NCBI RefSeq assembly: GCF_004331955.1
Contig: NZ_CP036532.1
Location: 62,001 to 126,000 of the forward strand
Reading direction: 5' to 3'
DNA from: Roseitalea porphyridii
Lineage (GTDB): Bacteria; Pseudomonadota; Alphaproteobacteria; Rhizobiales; Rhizobiaceae
DNA length: 64,000 nucleotides
Shown in pieces: positions 50,106 through 59,290 of this stretch. The notes under the pieces are model-generated. The model worked only from the letters and a program-made list of their open reading frames with translations. It made no database searches and was not told the origin of the DNA. The position numbers and the translations under genes were made by a program. The first letter of the stretch is position 1. Every line of letters starts with the position of its first letter.

Positions 50106-50396
50106 TCACCACCTGACCGCCTCGCCCGGCGCCGCCGGCTCGATCGCCAGCGCGTGCACTCCATTTGCCAGCTCTTCGGCAAGCGCGGCGTTGACAGCCC
50201 GGTGCCGCGCCAGCCGGGCCATGCTGTCAAACGCCGCCGAGACGATCCGCACGCGGAAGTGTGTCTCGCCCGTGCCGTCCATCACCCCGCCCTGATGGCC
50301 GGCGTGCAGATGGCTTTCGTTGATCACTTCTAGCCGCTCGGGCGCGAACGCCGCCGTCAATTTGTCGCGCATCGCGCTTTCAATCGAACCTGCCAA
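50106..50396 (-). CDS. bolA: BolA family transcriptional regulator
   Basis: This 96-residue protein has the BolA fold with LEVINESHLHAGH and FRVRIVSAAFDSM. BolA proteins form complexes with monothiol glutaredoxins through iron-sulfur clusters. The start is TTG 50396, supported by GGGAG seven bases upstream; the internal ATG 50372 has no ribosome-binding site and would remove a conserved helix. It is convergent with the CorC gene and divergent from the J-domain gene. Confidence 0.88.
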   Translation of the reverse strand: MAGSIESAMRDKLTAAFAPERLEVINESHLHAGHQGGVMDGTGETHFRVRIVSAAFDSMARLARHRAVNAALAEELANGVHALAIEPAAPGEAVRW

Positions 50397-50538
50397 TGCC
50401 TATCTCCCGCTTGTCACGCGCCCCCATGACCGGTACACGAGTGCGTCGCTTTTTCCGCGCCGTCCGGTCCGGCGTAACGCGCGCATTCCCGGTGTCAATC
50501 CTTGTCGGCAGGGGCCGCGGCCCCATAATCGGTTACGC

Positions 50539-51153
50539 ATGAAACCCAGCTCGAAATATTTCGATTCGATCCGCATCAAGCCCGGCGGCAAGAAGCGCAA
50601 GGCTGAGGAAGAGGCGCGCAATCGTTGCCAGTGGGCCGGCTGCGAGCAGCCCGGTCGCCACAAGGCGCCGGCGGGTCGCAATCGCGAGGGCGAGTATCTG
50701 TGGTTCTGCCTCGATCACGTGCGCGAATACAACAAGAATTACAACTACTTCTCGGGCCTGTCGGACGACGACGTCGCCAAATTCCAGAAGGAATCCATGA
50801 TCGGCAACCGGCCGACCTGGAAGATGGGTACCGCCAACGCCAAGACGACCGCCGCGCCCACCTTCGCCGAGATGAAGTCGGGTTCGGCCAAGGCCATGCG
50901 CATGCGCGATCCGGCCGCTTGGGCGCGCGCCCAGAACACAGAACCCGTCCGCAGGCTGAAGCCGCTGGAATCGCGGGCGATGCGCACGCTGGGCCTGAAG
51001 GACAGCGCCTCGTCGGACGACATCAAGACCCGCTACAAGGAACTGGTCAAGAAGCACCATCCCGACGCCAATGGTGGCGACCGCACCTCCGAGGAGCGCT
51101 TCCGGGACGTCATCCAGGCCTACCAATTGTTAAAGACCGCAGGCCTGTGCTAG
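50539..51153 (+). CDS. J-domain protein
   Basis: This 204-residue protein has a novel N-terminal region with a Cys pair (RCQWAGCEQPGRHKAP, WFCLDHVREYN) that may bind zinc, and a J-domain at residues 145-204 with the HPD motif (LVKKHHPDANGG). Such proteins recruit DnaK to a client. Homologues immediately upstream of cobS are typical of Hyphomicrobiales, which suggests a link to cobaltochelatase but does not show it. The frame is open upstream; ATG 50539 is preferred. Confidence 0.88.
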   Translation: MKPSSKYFDSIRIKPGGKKRKAEEEARNRCQWAGCEQPGRHKAPAGRNREGEYLWFCLDHVREYNKNYNYFSGLSDDDVAKFQKESMIGNRPTWKMGTANAKTTAAPTFAEMKSGSAKAMRMRDPAAWARAQNTEPVRRLKPLESRAMRTLGLKDSASSDDIKTRYKELVKKHHPDANGGDRTSEERFRDVIQAYQLLKTAGLC

Positions 51154-51209
51154 CCCGCAATCCGTGAACGCGTAAGCGCGGCGGCGAGGCGTCGCGCCAG
51201 GAAAGCCCC

Positions 51210-52196
51210 ATGAACAAGATCGATCTCGATATTGCCGACATGCCCGACACCAGCGTCGACGTGCGCGAGACCTTCGGCCTCGACGTCGACATGACCGTGC
51301 CGGCCTTCTCGGCCGGAGATTCGCACGTGCCCGACATCGACCCGGACTACATCTTCGACCGGGCGACGACGCTGGCCATCCTCGCCGGCTTCGCACACAA
51401 CCGCCGCGTCATGGTCTCGGGCTACCACGGCACCGGCAAGTCGACCCACATCGAGCAGGTCGCCGCACGGCTCAACTGGCCGTGCGTGCGCGTCAATCTC
51501 GACAGCCACATTTCGCGGATCGACCTGGTCGGCAAGGACGCCATCGTGGTCCAGGACGGCAAGCAGGTCACCGAGTTCCGCGACGGCATCCTGCCCTGGG
51601 CCTATCAGAACAATGTCGCGCTGGTCTTCGACGAGTACGACGCCGGCCGGCCGGACGTCATGTTCGTCATCCAGCGCGTGCTGGAGAGTTCGGGCCGGCT
51701 GACGCTGCTCGACCAGTCCCGCGTCATCCGTCCGCACCCGGCCTTCCGCCTGTTCGCCACCGCCAACACGGTCGGCCTCGGCGACACGACCGGTCTCTAT
51801 CACGGCACCCAGCAGATCAACCAGGCGCAGATGGACCGCTGGTCGATCGTCACCACGCTCAACTATCTGCCGCACGACAACGAGGTCGAGATCGTTCTCG
51901 CCAAGGCCAAGCACTACCAGACCAGGGAAGGCCGCGAGACCGTCAACGCGATGGTGCGGCTGGCCGACCTGACCCGGCAGGCCTTCATCAATGGCGACCT
52001 GTCGACCGTGATGAGCCCGCGCACGGTCATCACCTGGGCCGAGAACGCCGAGATCTTCGGCGACGTCGCGATGGCCTTCAGGCTGACCTTCCTGAACAAG
52101 TGCGACGATCTCGAACGCACGCTGGTCGCCGAGTTCTACCAGCGCTGCTTCGGCGAGGAGCTCAAGGAAAGCGCGGCGAACGTGGCGCTGAGCTAG
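51210..52196 (+). CDS. cobS: Cobaltochelatase subunit CobS
   Basis: This 328-residue AAA+ ATPase works with CobT and CobN to insert cobalt into hydrogenobyrinic acid diamide in the aerobic cobalamin route. Walker A is [13 protein letters not shown], Walker B is [13 protein letters not shown], and sensor residues lie in [13 protein letters not shown]. The pathway partner CobT is encoded 519 bases downstream, with a HicAB pair between them. Confidence 0.97.
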   Translation: MNKIDLDIADMPDTSVDVRETFGLDVDMTVPAFSAGDSHVPDIDPDYIFDRATTLAILAGFAHNRRVMVSGYHGTGKSTHIEQVAARLNWPCVRVNLDSHISRIDLVGKDAIVVQDGKQVTEFRDGILPWAYQNNVALVFDEYDAGRPDVMFVIQRVLESSGRLTLLDQSRVIRPHPAFRLFATANTVGLGDTTGLYHGTQQINQAQMDRWSIVTTLNYLPHDNEVEIVLAKAKHYQTREGRETVNAMVRLADLTRQAFINGDLSTVMSPRTVITWAENAEIFGDVAMAFRLTFLNKCDDLERTLVAEFYQRCFGEELKESAANVALS

Positions 52197-52208
52197 GGGC
52201 ACGCGCCG

Positions 52209-52448
52209 GTGGGCAAGACCATCGAGCGCATGCGCGCCAATCCGAAGGCGGACTGGCAGATACGGGATGTCGAGAGAGCCTGTCGGGAGGCGGGGGCGGA
52301 ATGTCTGGCGCCGAGTGGCGGGTCCCATTTCAAGATTCGTGGTTCCGATGGGCGCACGCTCTATGTCGTTCCCGCACATCGTCGTATAAAGCCCCGGTAC
52401 ATTCGCGAACTGGTGATCATTCTGGACGAACACACGAGCCATGATTGA
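52209..52448 (+). CDS. hicA: HicA-like toxin (mRNA interferase)
   Basis: This 79-residue protein starts at GTG 52209, 12 bases after cobS. It has the HicA double-stranded RNA-binding fold with the catalytic histidine in PSGGSHFKIRG; the helix WQIRDVERACREAGAE precedes it. HicA cleaves mRNA when unbound by HicB. Codons after residue 15 use AGA, ATA, CGT, ATT and TGT more often than neighbours, so the gene looks acquired. It overlaps hicB by 8 bases. Confidence 0.88.
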   Translation: MGKTIERMRANPKADWQIRDVERACREAGAECLAPSGGSHFKIRGSDGRTLYVVPAHRRIKPRYIRELVIILDEHTSHD

Positions 52449-52710
52449 CCGATCCAAGTTGATCAGAACCGACGGCGTCGTCTTCGATCCCGTGGACTAT
52501 GCCGTGCTCGTCGAGCCGCTCGGCGAAGACGACGGCGGCGGCTGGATGGCGCGCATCCCGGCCTTGCCCGGCTGCGTCGGCGACGGGGAAACCGAGCAGC
52601 AGGCCATCGACGATGTGCGTCTGGCCGCCCTTGAATGGGCCGACGCGACAATCGAGGGTGGCCATACCCTGCCCCCACCAGGTCCGATTTCACTGCAGGC
52701 CGCCGAATAG
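52441..52710 (+). CDS. hicB: HicB-like antitoxin
   Basis: This 89-residue protein has the HicB partial RNase H-like fold ([20 protein letters not shown]) and helix [18 protein letters not shown]. The DNA-binding C-terminal domain found in longer HicB proteins is absent. It ends 5 bases before cobT. It neutralises HicA and may repress its own operon; both roles are from family knowledge. Confidence 0.85.
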   Translation: MIDRSKLIRTDGVVFDPVDYAVLVEPLGEDDGGGWMARIPALPGCVGDGETEQQAIDDVRLAALEWADATIEGGHTLPPPGPISLQAAE

Positions 52711-52715
52711 ACACC

Positions 52716-54647
52716 ATGCCCCAACCCGGCGACAACATCCGCAAACGGGCGTCCAAACCCGTCGACACCGAGCCGCTCAAGCGCGCGGTGACCGGCTGCA
52801 TGCGCGCCATTTCCGGCGAGCCAGAGCTCGAAGTCGTCTTCTCCAATGACCGGCCGGCGTTCGCAGGCAAGCACGCGCGCCTGTCCGACCTGCCCAAACG
52901 CGTGACCAAGAACGACGTGATGATCACGCGCGGCATGGGCGATTCGATCGCGCTGCGCTCGGCCTGCCACGATCAGGCGACCCACCGCGCGATCGCGCCC
53001 GAGGGCGATCAGGCCCGCGCCATCTATGACGCCGTCGAACAGGCCCGTTGCGAGTCGCTGGGCGCCCGCCGCATGGCCGGCGTCGGCGACAATCTCGCCG
53101 CCATGCTCGAGGATCGCTACACCCGCAACAATCTCTCTGCAGTCACCGAACGCGACCAGGCCCCGCTCGAGGAGGCAGTCGCGCTGATCGTGCGCGAGAA
53201 GCTGACCGGCCGGCCGACGCCCGAGGCCGCCAGTGCCGTCGCCAATCTCTGGCGCGAGTGGATCGACGAGAAGGCGGGCAGCGAGATCGACCAGCTTGCC
53301 AACGCGCTCGAGGACCAGGACGCGTTCGCCCGCAACGTTCGCCACATGCTCGCCGCCATGGAGATGGCCGAGGACTATGAGGGCGATGCCTCCGACGAGA
53401 CCGACGAGAACGACAGCGAGGACCAGGAACCGCCCGAGCAGGATGAAGAGCAGGACGAAGGCGGCCTCGACGACCAGCAGTCGGGCGAGGAAAGCGCCGA
53501 AGAGGACCAAGCGCCGGCCGAGAGCGAGGAGACCGAGACCGGCGAGATGGACGCGGCCGACGCGACCACCGACGAGATGGACGACGATTTCGATCTCGAC
53601 GCCGAGGAGCCCGGCGAGGTCGAGCGTCCCGATCCGCAGTTTCACGACATCCTGTCGGACATCGACTATCGCATCTTCACGACCGAATTCGACGAGACGA
53701 TCGGCGCCGAGGAACTCTGCGACGAGGCCGAACTGGACCGGCTCCGGGCCTATCTCGACAAGCAACTTGCCAATCTGCAAGGGGTCGTCGGCCGTCTGGC
53801 GAACCGCCTGCAGCGCCGCCTGATGGCACAGCAGAACCGGTCCTGGGATTTCGATCTCGAGGAGGGCTATCTCGACCCGGCGCGGCTGCCGCGCGTCGTC
53901 GTCGAGGAGATGAAGGGCAGCTTCGGCGCGCTCACATTCAAGCGCGAGCGCGACACCAATTTCCGCGACACCGTCGTCACGCTGCTGATCGACAACTCCG
54001 GTTCGATGCGCGGCCGGCCGATCTCGGTCGCCGCGACCTGCGCCGACATTCTGGCGCGCACGCTCGAGCGCTGCGGCGTCAAGGTCGAGATCCTCGGCTT
54101 CACCACGCGTGCGTGGAAGGGCGGGCAGGCGCGCGAAGCCTGGCTCAAGCGGGGCAAGCCGGCCGAGCCCGGACGGCTGAACGATCTGCGCCACATCATC
54201 TACAAGAGCGCCGATGCGCCCTGGCGCCGGTCGCGGCGCAATCTCGGTCTGATGATGCGCGAGGGGCTCCTGAAGGAAAACATCGACGGCGAGGCGCTGA
54301 CCTGGGCCTATCGGCGGCTCGCCGCCCGGCCCGAACAGCGCCGCATCCTGATGATGATCTCCGATGGCGCGCCGGTCGATGATTCGACCCTTTCGGTCAA
54401 TCCGGGCAACTATCTCGAACGGCACCTGCGCGCGGTCATCGAGGAGATCGAGACGCGTTCGAACATCGAACTGCTCGCCATCGGCATCGGTCACGACGTC
54501 ACGCGCTACTATCGCCGCGCCGTCACCATCGTCGACGCCGAGGAGCTCGCCGGCGCCATGACCGAGCAGCTCGCCGGCCTGTTCGAGGAGGAAACGCGCC
54601 GCCGCGAGGGCCGGGGCACGGGCCTTCGCCGGCGGCGAGCGGGCTGA
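52716..54647 (+). CDS. cobT: Cobaltochelatase subunit CobT
   Basis: This 643-residue subunit pairs with CobS. It has a helical N-terminus, a very acidic Asp/Glu-rich segment at about 225-308 and a von Willebrand A domain with the MIDAS motif DNSGSMRGR near residue 425. Conserved [15 protein letters not shown] and [10 protein letters not shown] follow. The ORF is open 27 codons upstream inside hicB; ATG 52716 is the family start. Confidence 0.96.
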   Translation: MPQPGDNIRKRASKPVDTEPLKRAVTGCMRAISGEPELEVVFSNDRPAFAGKHARLSDLPKRVTKNDVMITRGMGDSIALRSACHDQATHRAIAPEGDQARAIYDAVEQARCESLGARRMAGVGDNLAAMLEDRYTRNNLSAVTERDQAPLEEAVALIVREKLTGRPTPEAASAVANLWREWIDEKAGSEIDQLANALEDQDAFARNVRHMLAAMEMAEDYEGDASDETDENDSEDQEPPEQDEEQDEGGLDDQQSGEESAEEDQAPAESEETETGEMDAADATTDEMDDDFDLDAEEPGEVERPDPQFHDILSDIDYRIFTTEFDETIGAEELCDEAELDRLRAYLDKQLANLQGVVGRLANRLQRRLMAQQNRSWDFDLEEGYLDPARLPRVVVEEMKGSFGALTFKRERDTNFRDTVVTLLIDNSGSMRGRPISVAATCADILARTLERCGVKVEILGFTTRAWKGGQAREAWLKRGKPAEPGRLNDLRHIIYKSADAPWRRSRRNLGLMMREGLLKENIDGEALTWAYRRLAARPEQRRILMMISDGAPVDDSTLSVNPGNYLERHLRAVIEEIETRSNIELLAIGIGHDVTRYYRRAVTIVDAEELAGAMTEQLAGLFEEETRRREGRGTGLRRRRAG

Positions 54648-55697
54648 ATGCGGAAGGCCTTTCTTGCGCTCGCATTCGTCGCCGCACTGATCGTGGTTCC
54701 CCCGCTTCCGGCCGCGCCGGTCGCGTCCGCGTCCGCCAAGATCCATCGGATGGACGTCGTCACGCGGCCGATCGCCCGGTTCCGCATCAGTTCCGACCAG
54801 ACGCGCTTCGGCGCTCTCGTCTTCGCCGGCGGTCTCGAGATGCATGCCACGTCGGACCATTTCGGCGCGCTGTCGGGGCTCGCCTTCACCGAGGGCCAAA
54901 CCGGACTCGCGGCCGTCGCCGACACCGGCTTCTGGCTGACTGCCACGCTGCAGCGGGACGAGGCGAACCGACCGATCGGGCTAACCGGTGTGACCATGAC
55001 CGAAATCACAGGTCCGGGCGGCGTCCCGTTCGCCGGCAAGTGGCTGACCGATGCCGAGGCGATCGCCGTCGATGGCGAGACCGTCCTGGTCTCATTCGAG
55101 CGGGAACACAGGATCGCCCGCTATGCGCGCGGCGATGATGGCCTGCAGTGGCGCGAGGAGATGCCGCCGCCCGTACCGACCGACCGGCTCGGTCACAATT
55201 CCGGCTTCGAGGGAATTGCGATCGGCGCGCCGGGGAGCGCGCTTGCCGGCGCGCTGATCGGTGTCAGTGAGAACGGCCTCGACGGATCGGCCGATATCAT
55301 CGGCTTCGTTCAACCCGCAACGGGGCCAGCCTTCCGGTTCGCCGTAAGGCGGCGCGGCGCGTACCGGGTCACCGATCTCGCCATCCTTCCGGGCGGGGAT
55401 CTGGTTCTGCTCGAGCGTCGCTTTGCCCTTCACACCGGGCTTGCCATGCGTCTGCGCCGCATCGATGACGACGCCGTGACGAGTGACGCGACCGTCGACG
55501 GCGAGGTGCTGCTCGAGGCCGACATGGACCACCAGATCGACAACATGGAAGGGCTGGCGATCACCACGGACCCGGACGGCGTGCCGCGCCTGACCATCGT
55601 CTCCGATGACAACCATGCGCTGTTGCAGCGCAATCTGCTGATCGAGTTCCGACTGGTCGGACCGGCGGTCAGCCCGCCGCCGGCTGCGGACGGGTGA
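54648..55697 (+). CDS. Esterase-like activity of phytase family protein
   Basis: This 349-residue exported protein starts directly at the cobT stop. The signal peptide (AFLALAFVAALIVVPPLPA) is followed by a beta-propeller-like domain typical of the phytase-like/esterase family (PF13449): SGLAFTEGQTGLAAVADTGF, LTDAEAIAVDGE, GFEGIAIGAPG and MEGLAITTDPDG. Family members are of unclear function and often lie next to cobT in Hyphomicrobiales. It ends convergently, overlapping the yhhQ gene by 29 bases. Confidence 0.85.
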   Translation: MRKAFLALAFVAALIVVPPLPAAPVASASAKIHRMDVVTRPIARFRISSDQTRFGALVFAGGLEMHATSDHFGALSGLAFTEGQTGLAAVADTGFWLTATLQRDEANRPIGLTGVTMTEITGPGGVPFAGKWLTDAEAIAVDGETVLVSFEREHRIARYARGDDGLQWREEMPPPVPTDRLGHNSGFEGIAIGAPGSALAGALIGVSENGLDGSADIIGFVQPATGPAFRFAVRRRGAYRVTDLAILPGGDLVLLERRFALHTGLAMRLRRIDDDAVTSDATVDGEVLLEADMDHQIDNMEGLAITTDPDGVPRLTIVSDDNHALLQRNLLIEFRLVGPAVSPPPAADG

Positions 55698-56304
55698 CGC
55701 GCAGCACCAGTCCATAGGGCACAAGCATCGCCAGGCCGACGATCAGCTTCACTCCCAGGTCACCGAGCGCCCACGAGACCCAGCGCGGGGCCTCGGCGGC
55801 GAAAAGGCCGAGCAGCGGCGCGGCCTCGATGGCGAACGCATCGTTGGACCCGAACAGGACGAAGGCCGGCGCGAACGCGATCGAGAAGAACAGGATCGTG
55901 TCGACCACCGAACCGATGACCGACGAGATCAGCGGCGCGTGCCACCAGCGGCGTTCGCGCAGCCGGTCGAAGATGGCCACGTCGAGCAGTTGCGCGGTCA
56001 GGAACGCGGTGCCCGAGGCGATCGCGATGCGCGGGCTGGCAAGAAAGATCGACCAGATGACGGCGAGCGCGAAGCCCGAAAGGACGACGATGCGCGCCGC
56101 GCCGGGGCCGAACCGCCGGTTGGTCAGATCGGTCACGAGGAACGCCACCGGATAGGTGAAGGCGCCCCAGGTCAGAAGATCGGCGAGGTCGTAGCCGCCG
56201 ACGGACGCCTGAACCGGAAACTGGACGAGATAGTTCGACGCGGCGACGACCGCGCACATCGCGGCGACGAAACCGGCCGTAGGGATGAGCGAAAGGGAGC
56301 GCAT
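55669..56304 (-). CDS. yhhQ: Queuosine precursor transporter (VUT family, YhhQ)
   Basis: This 211-residue inner-membrane protein has six to seven helices and the VUT/DUF165 features YDLADLLTWGAFTYPVAFLV and TDLTNRRFGPGAAR. YhhQ imports 7-cyano- or 7-aminomethyl-7-deazaguanine (preQ0/preQ1) for queuosine in tRNA. The ORF is open 58 codons upstream; ATG 56304 is supported by an AGGA and a poly-A stretch. A preQ1-I-like pseudoknot covers this start. Confidence 0.9.
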   Translation of the reverse strand: MRSLSLIPTAGFVAAMCAVVAASNYLVQFPVQASVGGYDLADLLTWGAFTYPVAFLVTDLTNRRFGPGAARIVVLSGFALAVIWSIFLASPRIAIASGTAFLTAQLLDVAIFDRLRERRWWHAPLISSVIGSVVDTILFFSIAFAPAFVLFGSNDAFAIEAAPLLGLFAAEAPRWVSWALGDLGVKLIVGLAMLVPYGLVLRVTRPQPAAG

Positions 56305-56330
56305 TTTTTTATCCTGGGTGATGCCACCAG
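56301..56330 (-). promoter_or_regulatory. Candidate preQ1-I riboswitch overlapping the yhhQ start codon
   Basis: Read on the minus strand, CTGG (56327-56330) pairs with CCAG (56314-56317); the 9-base loop TGGCATCAC begins with T and ends with C directly before the second stem half, as in preQ1-I aptamers. The tail is GATAAAAAAATGC, A-rich as in the class, and loop GCAT (56321-56324) is complementary to tail ATGC (56301-56304), which includes the start codon. The AGGA lies at the stem edge. Confidence 0.65.
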
Positions 56331-56374
56331 CCAGATCTGGCCGGCCCCTTGTCGGACCGGCGGTGAGAGGCGCG

Positions 56375-56671
56375 TCAGGCCTGGGCCTGCTCGGCCTGCT
56401 TCTGCGCGATGCGGCGCTTGAGAAGGCGCGCGCGCTGCGACAGTTCGGACGCCTTGGCCTTGGCCAGATAGGCGTCAAGCCCGCCGCGATGCTCGACCGA
56501 GCGCAGGGCGGCTGCCGAAACCTTGAACCGGAACGTCTCGCCCAGCGTCTCGCTCATCAGCGTGACATGGCAGAGATTGGGCAGGAAGCGGCGGCGGGTG
56601 CGGTTGTTGGCATGGCTGACATTGTTGCCGGCCATGACCGCCTTGTTGGTCAGTTCACATGCGCGCGACAT
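56375..56671 (-). CDS. rpmB: Ribosomal protein L28
   Basis: This 98-residue protein has the L28 N-terminus [20 protein letters not shown], followed by [21 protein letters not shown] and a basic coiled C-terminus. AAGGTG lies seven bases before ATG 56671; an ATG five codons upstream is not preferred. It is a 50S subunit protein. It lies upstream of yhhQ and divergent from the DUF3108 gene. Confidence 0.97.
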   Translation of the reverse strand: MSRACELTNKAVMAGNNVSHANNRTRRRFLPNLCHVTLMSETLGETFRFKVSAAALRSVEHRGGLDAYLAKAKASELSQRARLLKRRIAQKQAEQAQA

Positions 56672-56925
56672 GGCGTTCACCTTCAAGCGTCTTCATCGGT
56701 TGGATCCGCCGGCACAAACAGGCCCTGATGCCCAAATCCGGAACCCGGACGCGGCAATGGACCTGGCGCATTGCGGAAAAGTCGCCGCTCTATAGTGTCT
56801 GCCGGCGAGCGCGTCAATGGCCGTTCGTTCATGTGTCGTTCAGCCGACCGGTGGCATCGGGTCCACACAAACGACCCAATCGCCGACTATCCGGCTCAAC
56901 AGTCAGCAAAGCACCGGGACAGGAC

Positions 56926-57708
56926 ATGCGACGCACGATCATTGCCGCATCGGTGGCCATGGTGGCCGCTTCCAGCCTTGCACCATCAGCCAATGCCAAC
57001 AGCTATCGCTCCGACTACGTGGTCTCGGCCTTCGGATTGCGTCTGGCCTCGACGAGCTTCCAGTCGACGATCACCGGCAATGGCTACACAATCAACGGAA
57101 CCATGCAGGCGAGGGGCCTCGCCCGTCTCTTCACGACCACCAAGGGCGCGGTCACCGCTGCGGGCAGCATCGGAAACGGCGCCGTTGCGCCGCAAAGCTT
57201 CGATGTCCGTTACACCGATGACGGCAAGGACAAGCGGACGACCATCGCCTTTTCCGGCGGCCGTGTCGCATCGGCCGAAAACATGCCCGCCGTCACCAGA
57301 AAGGACGACTGGATTGCCGTGCCCGGCGCGGAACTTTCGGGCGTGCTCGACCCGATCGGCGCGATGCTGGTGCCGGCACGGTCCGGCGGCGAGGTCTGCG
57401 GCCGGACGATCCGCACCTTTTCGGGAGCCCTGCGCGCCGATCTGAAGCTGAGCTATCTGCGCACGATTCCGTTCTCGGCCACGGGCTTCAAGGGCGATGC
57501 GGTCACCTGCACGGCGCGTTTCGTGCCGATCGCCGGCTTCAACCGGTCCAAGCGGGAAATCAACAACATGCGCGACAACGGGCGCATCGAGATCAGCTTC
57601 GCGCCTGTGGGCCAGACCGGCCTTTACGCGCCGGTCAAGGCACGCATCGTCTACGAGGGCACGACGGTCAACGTGACCGCCACGCGGTTCGAGCAATTGA
57701 CAAACTGA
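56926..57708 (+). CDS. DUF3108 family exported protein
   Basis: This 260-residue protein has a signal peptide ending near SANA (residue 24) and a beta-rich body typical of DUF3108 (NSYRSDYVVSAFGLRLASTS, VEY-like central strands and a C-terminal RIEISFAPVGQTGLYAPVK). Function is unknown; a lipid- or glycan-transport role has been proposed for relatives. Long open frame upstream is not used: GGAC precedes ATG 56926. Divergent from rpmB, as in many Hyphomicrobiales. Confidence 0.85.
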   Translation: MRRTIIAASVAMVAASSLAPSANANSYRSDYVVSAFGLRLASTSFQSTITGNGYTINGTMQARGLARLFTTTKGAVTAAGSIGNGAVAPQSFDVRYTDDGKDKRTTIAFSGGRVASAENMPAVTRKDDWIAVPGAELSGVLDPIGAMLVPARSGGEVCGRTIRTFSGALRADLKLSYLRTIPFSATGFKGDAVTCTARFVPIAGFNRSKREINNMRDNGRIEISFAPVGQTGLYAPVKARIVYEGTTVNVTATRFEQLTN

Positions 57709-57787
57709 CGGTCCGCGCCGAAACGGCGGACATGGCAGCGGATCGGCATTTGGTGCGAACCAGTGGGATGCGGCACGGAGCACGGCC

Positions 57788-58441
57788 GTGACGCACGTCC
57801 TTTTGGCGGCCGCGTTCGTCTGCGCCGTCGCCTATCTTTTCATGCCGGCCGGCCGAAACCGGGTGCCTCGGGCGATCGTCAAGACCGTTCCCGTCGCCCT
57901 GTTCGCCGCGATCGCGATGCTCGCCGGTGCGCCGGTGCTGCTCGTCGCCGCGCTCGTTCACAGCGCCGCCGGCGACCTGCTGCTGGCCTTCGCACGGCCG
58001 GCCGGACACGAAGAAACCGCTTCCGGGCCTGATCCAGCCTTCCTCGCCGGCCTGATCGCCTTTCTGGCCGGTCACGTCATCTATGTTGTGCTGTTCCTGC
58101 AGACGCGGCTTTCCGACACGCAACCCCTTGCCTGGCCTATCGGCCTTGTCATGACGCTGGCCGCGGCGGCGGTCGGCGCGATCCTGTTCCGACACGCCGG
58201 TGCGCTGCGCTGGCCCGTCATGGCCTATGTCGCCGCGATCCTTGCAATGGGCCTCGCCGCGCTGACGACCGGCTCATGGCTGCTCGTCGGCGGCGCCGCG
58301 CTGTTCATGGTTTCCGACGCCATTCTGGGGACCGAACGCTTCGTCCTGCCTGCCGGCGACGGGAGGCGAACGCTCACGGGCATCGCCATCTGGGTGCTCT
58401 ATGTCGCCGCCCAGACGCTGATCCTGTTCGCCTTCATCTGA
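57788..58441 (+). CDS. YhhN family membrane protein (lysoplasmalogenase-like)
   Basis: This 217-residue protein has eight or so hydrophobic helices and the YhhN features LVHSAAGDLLLAF, FLAGLIAFLAGHVIYVV and GGAALFMVSDAILGTERF. Vertebrate TMEM86B of this family is a lysoplasmalogenase; the bacterial substrate is unclear. It starts at GTG 57788. It converges on gloB with 2 bases between stops. Confidence 0.82.
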   Translation: MTHVLLAAAFVCAVAYLFMPAGRNRVPRAIVKTVPVALFAAIAMLAGAPVLLVAALVHSAAGDLLLAFARPAGHEETASGPDPAFLAGLIAFLAGHVIYVVLFLQTRLSDTQPLAWPIGLVMTLAAAAVGAILFRHAGALRWPVMAYVAAILAMGLAALTTGSWLLVGGAALFMVSDAILGTERFVLPAGDGRRTLTGIAIWVLYVAAQTLILFAFI

Positions 58442-58443
58442 AC

Positions 58444-59208
58444 TCAGGCCCGGTCCTTGCGGGCGCGGAGCTCGGCGAAGACCGCCTCATCGTCCGCGTC
58501 CTCCATGCCAAGCCGCGCCCGGATCGCCGGATCGCCCGCGCGCAGGAACGGGTTCGTGGCAAGTTCGCTCGCAAGCGTGACAGGCAACGTCGCCCTGTCC
58601 TCGGCGCGCAGGGCGTCCACCTCGGCCGCCCGCTCCTTCAGCGCCGGATTGTCCGGGTCGACGGTCAGCGCGAAGGCGGCATTCGCCTTCGTGTACTCGT
58701 GACCGCAATAGAGCAGCGTATCGCCCGGCAGCCGCTTGAGCTTTTCGAGCGAGGCGAACATGTCGGCCGCGCTGCCCTCGAACAGCCTGCCGCAGCCGAG
58801 CGAGAACAGCGTGTCGCCGGCAAACAGCGCCTTGGCCGCAGGGCAATGGAAGTTGATCTGCCCTAGCGTGTGACCGGGCGTCTCGATCACCTTGAACACC
58901 ATCGCGCCGGCGGCATATTCGGCCCCCTCGACCAGATGCTCGTCAAGCATGCCGATGGCGTCCGCCTCGGCCTTGGGGCCTGCGATCGTGCAGCCATGCG
59001 CCTTCTTGAGAGGCGCGAGCCCCTCGACATGGTCCGGATGCTTGTGCGTGACCAGAATATCGGTCAGCGACCAGCCACGCCGCCCAAGCGCCTCTTCGAC
59101 CGGGCCCGCCTCGGGCGCATCGATCGCCACGGTCCGGCCGCTGTCGTTGTCGTGCACGAGCACGCCGAAATTGTCCGATCGGCACGGAAACTGTTCGATC
59201 TCGATCAT
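58444..59208 (-). CDS. gloB: Hydroxyacylglutathione hydrolase (glyoxalase II)
   Basis: This 254-residue binuclear-metal hydrolase removes S-D-lactoylglutathione formed in methylglyoxal detoxification. It has the metallo-beta-lactamase motif THKHPDHVEG, the second histidine in ETPGHTLGQI, the aspartate in LFAGDTLFSLGCGR and the C-terminal glutathione-binding domain with CGHEYTKAN. The frame is open 13 codons upstream; ATG 59208 fits homologues. It is divergent from the methyltransferase gene. Confidence 0.94.
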   Translation of the reverse strand: MIEIEQFPCRSDNFGVLVHDNDSGRTVAIDAPEAGPVEEALGRRGWSLTDILVTHKHPDHVEGLAPLKKAHGCTIAGPKAEADAIGMLDEHLVEGAEYAAGAMVFKVIETPGHTLGQINFHCPAAKALFAGDTLFSLGCGRLFEGSAADMFASLEKLKRLPGDTLLYCGHEYTKANAAFALTVDPDNPALKERAAEVDALRAEDRATLPVTLASELATNPFLRAGDPAIRARLGMEDADDEAVFAELRARKDRA

Positions 59209-59290
59209 GGGCGCCGCCTTTCGATCCGCGTTGCATGAGCCCAGCAAATCCGGTTTTGTGATGGCGCGTCAACACGGGACGGCCGCCAGC

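Noticed and set aside
52209-54647. Wider defence island around the HicAB pair
   Set aside because: The flanks are cobS and cobT on both sides; no restriction, Abi or other defence gene is present nearby.
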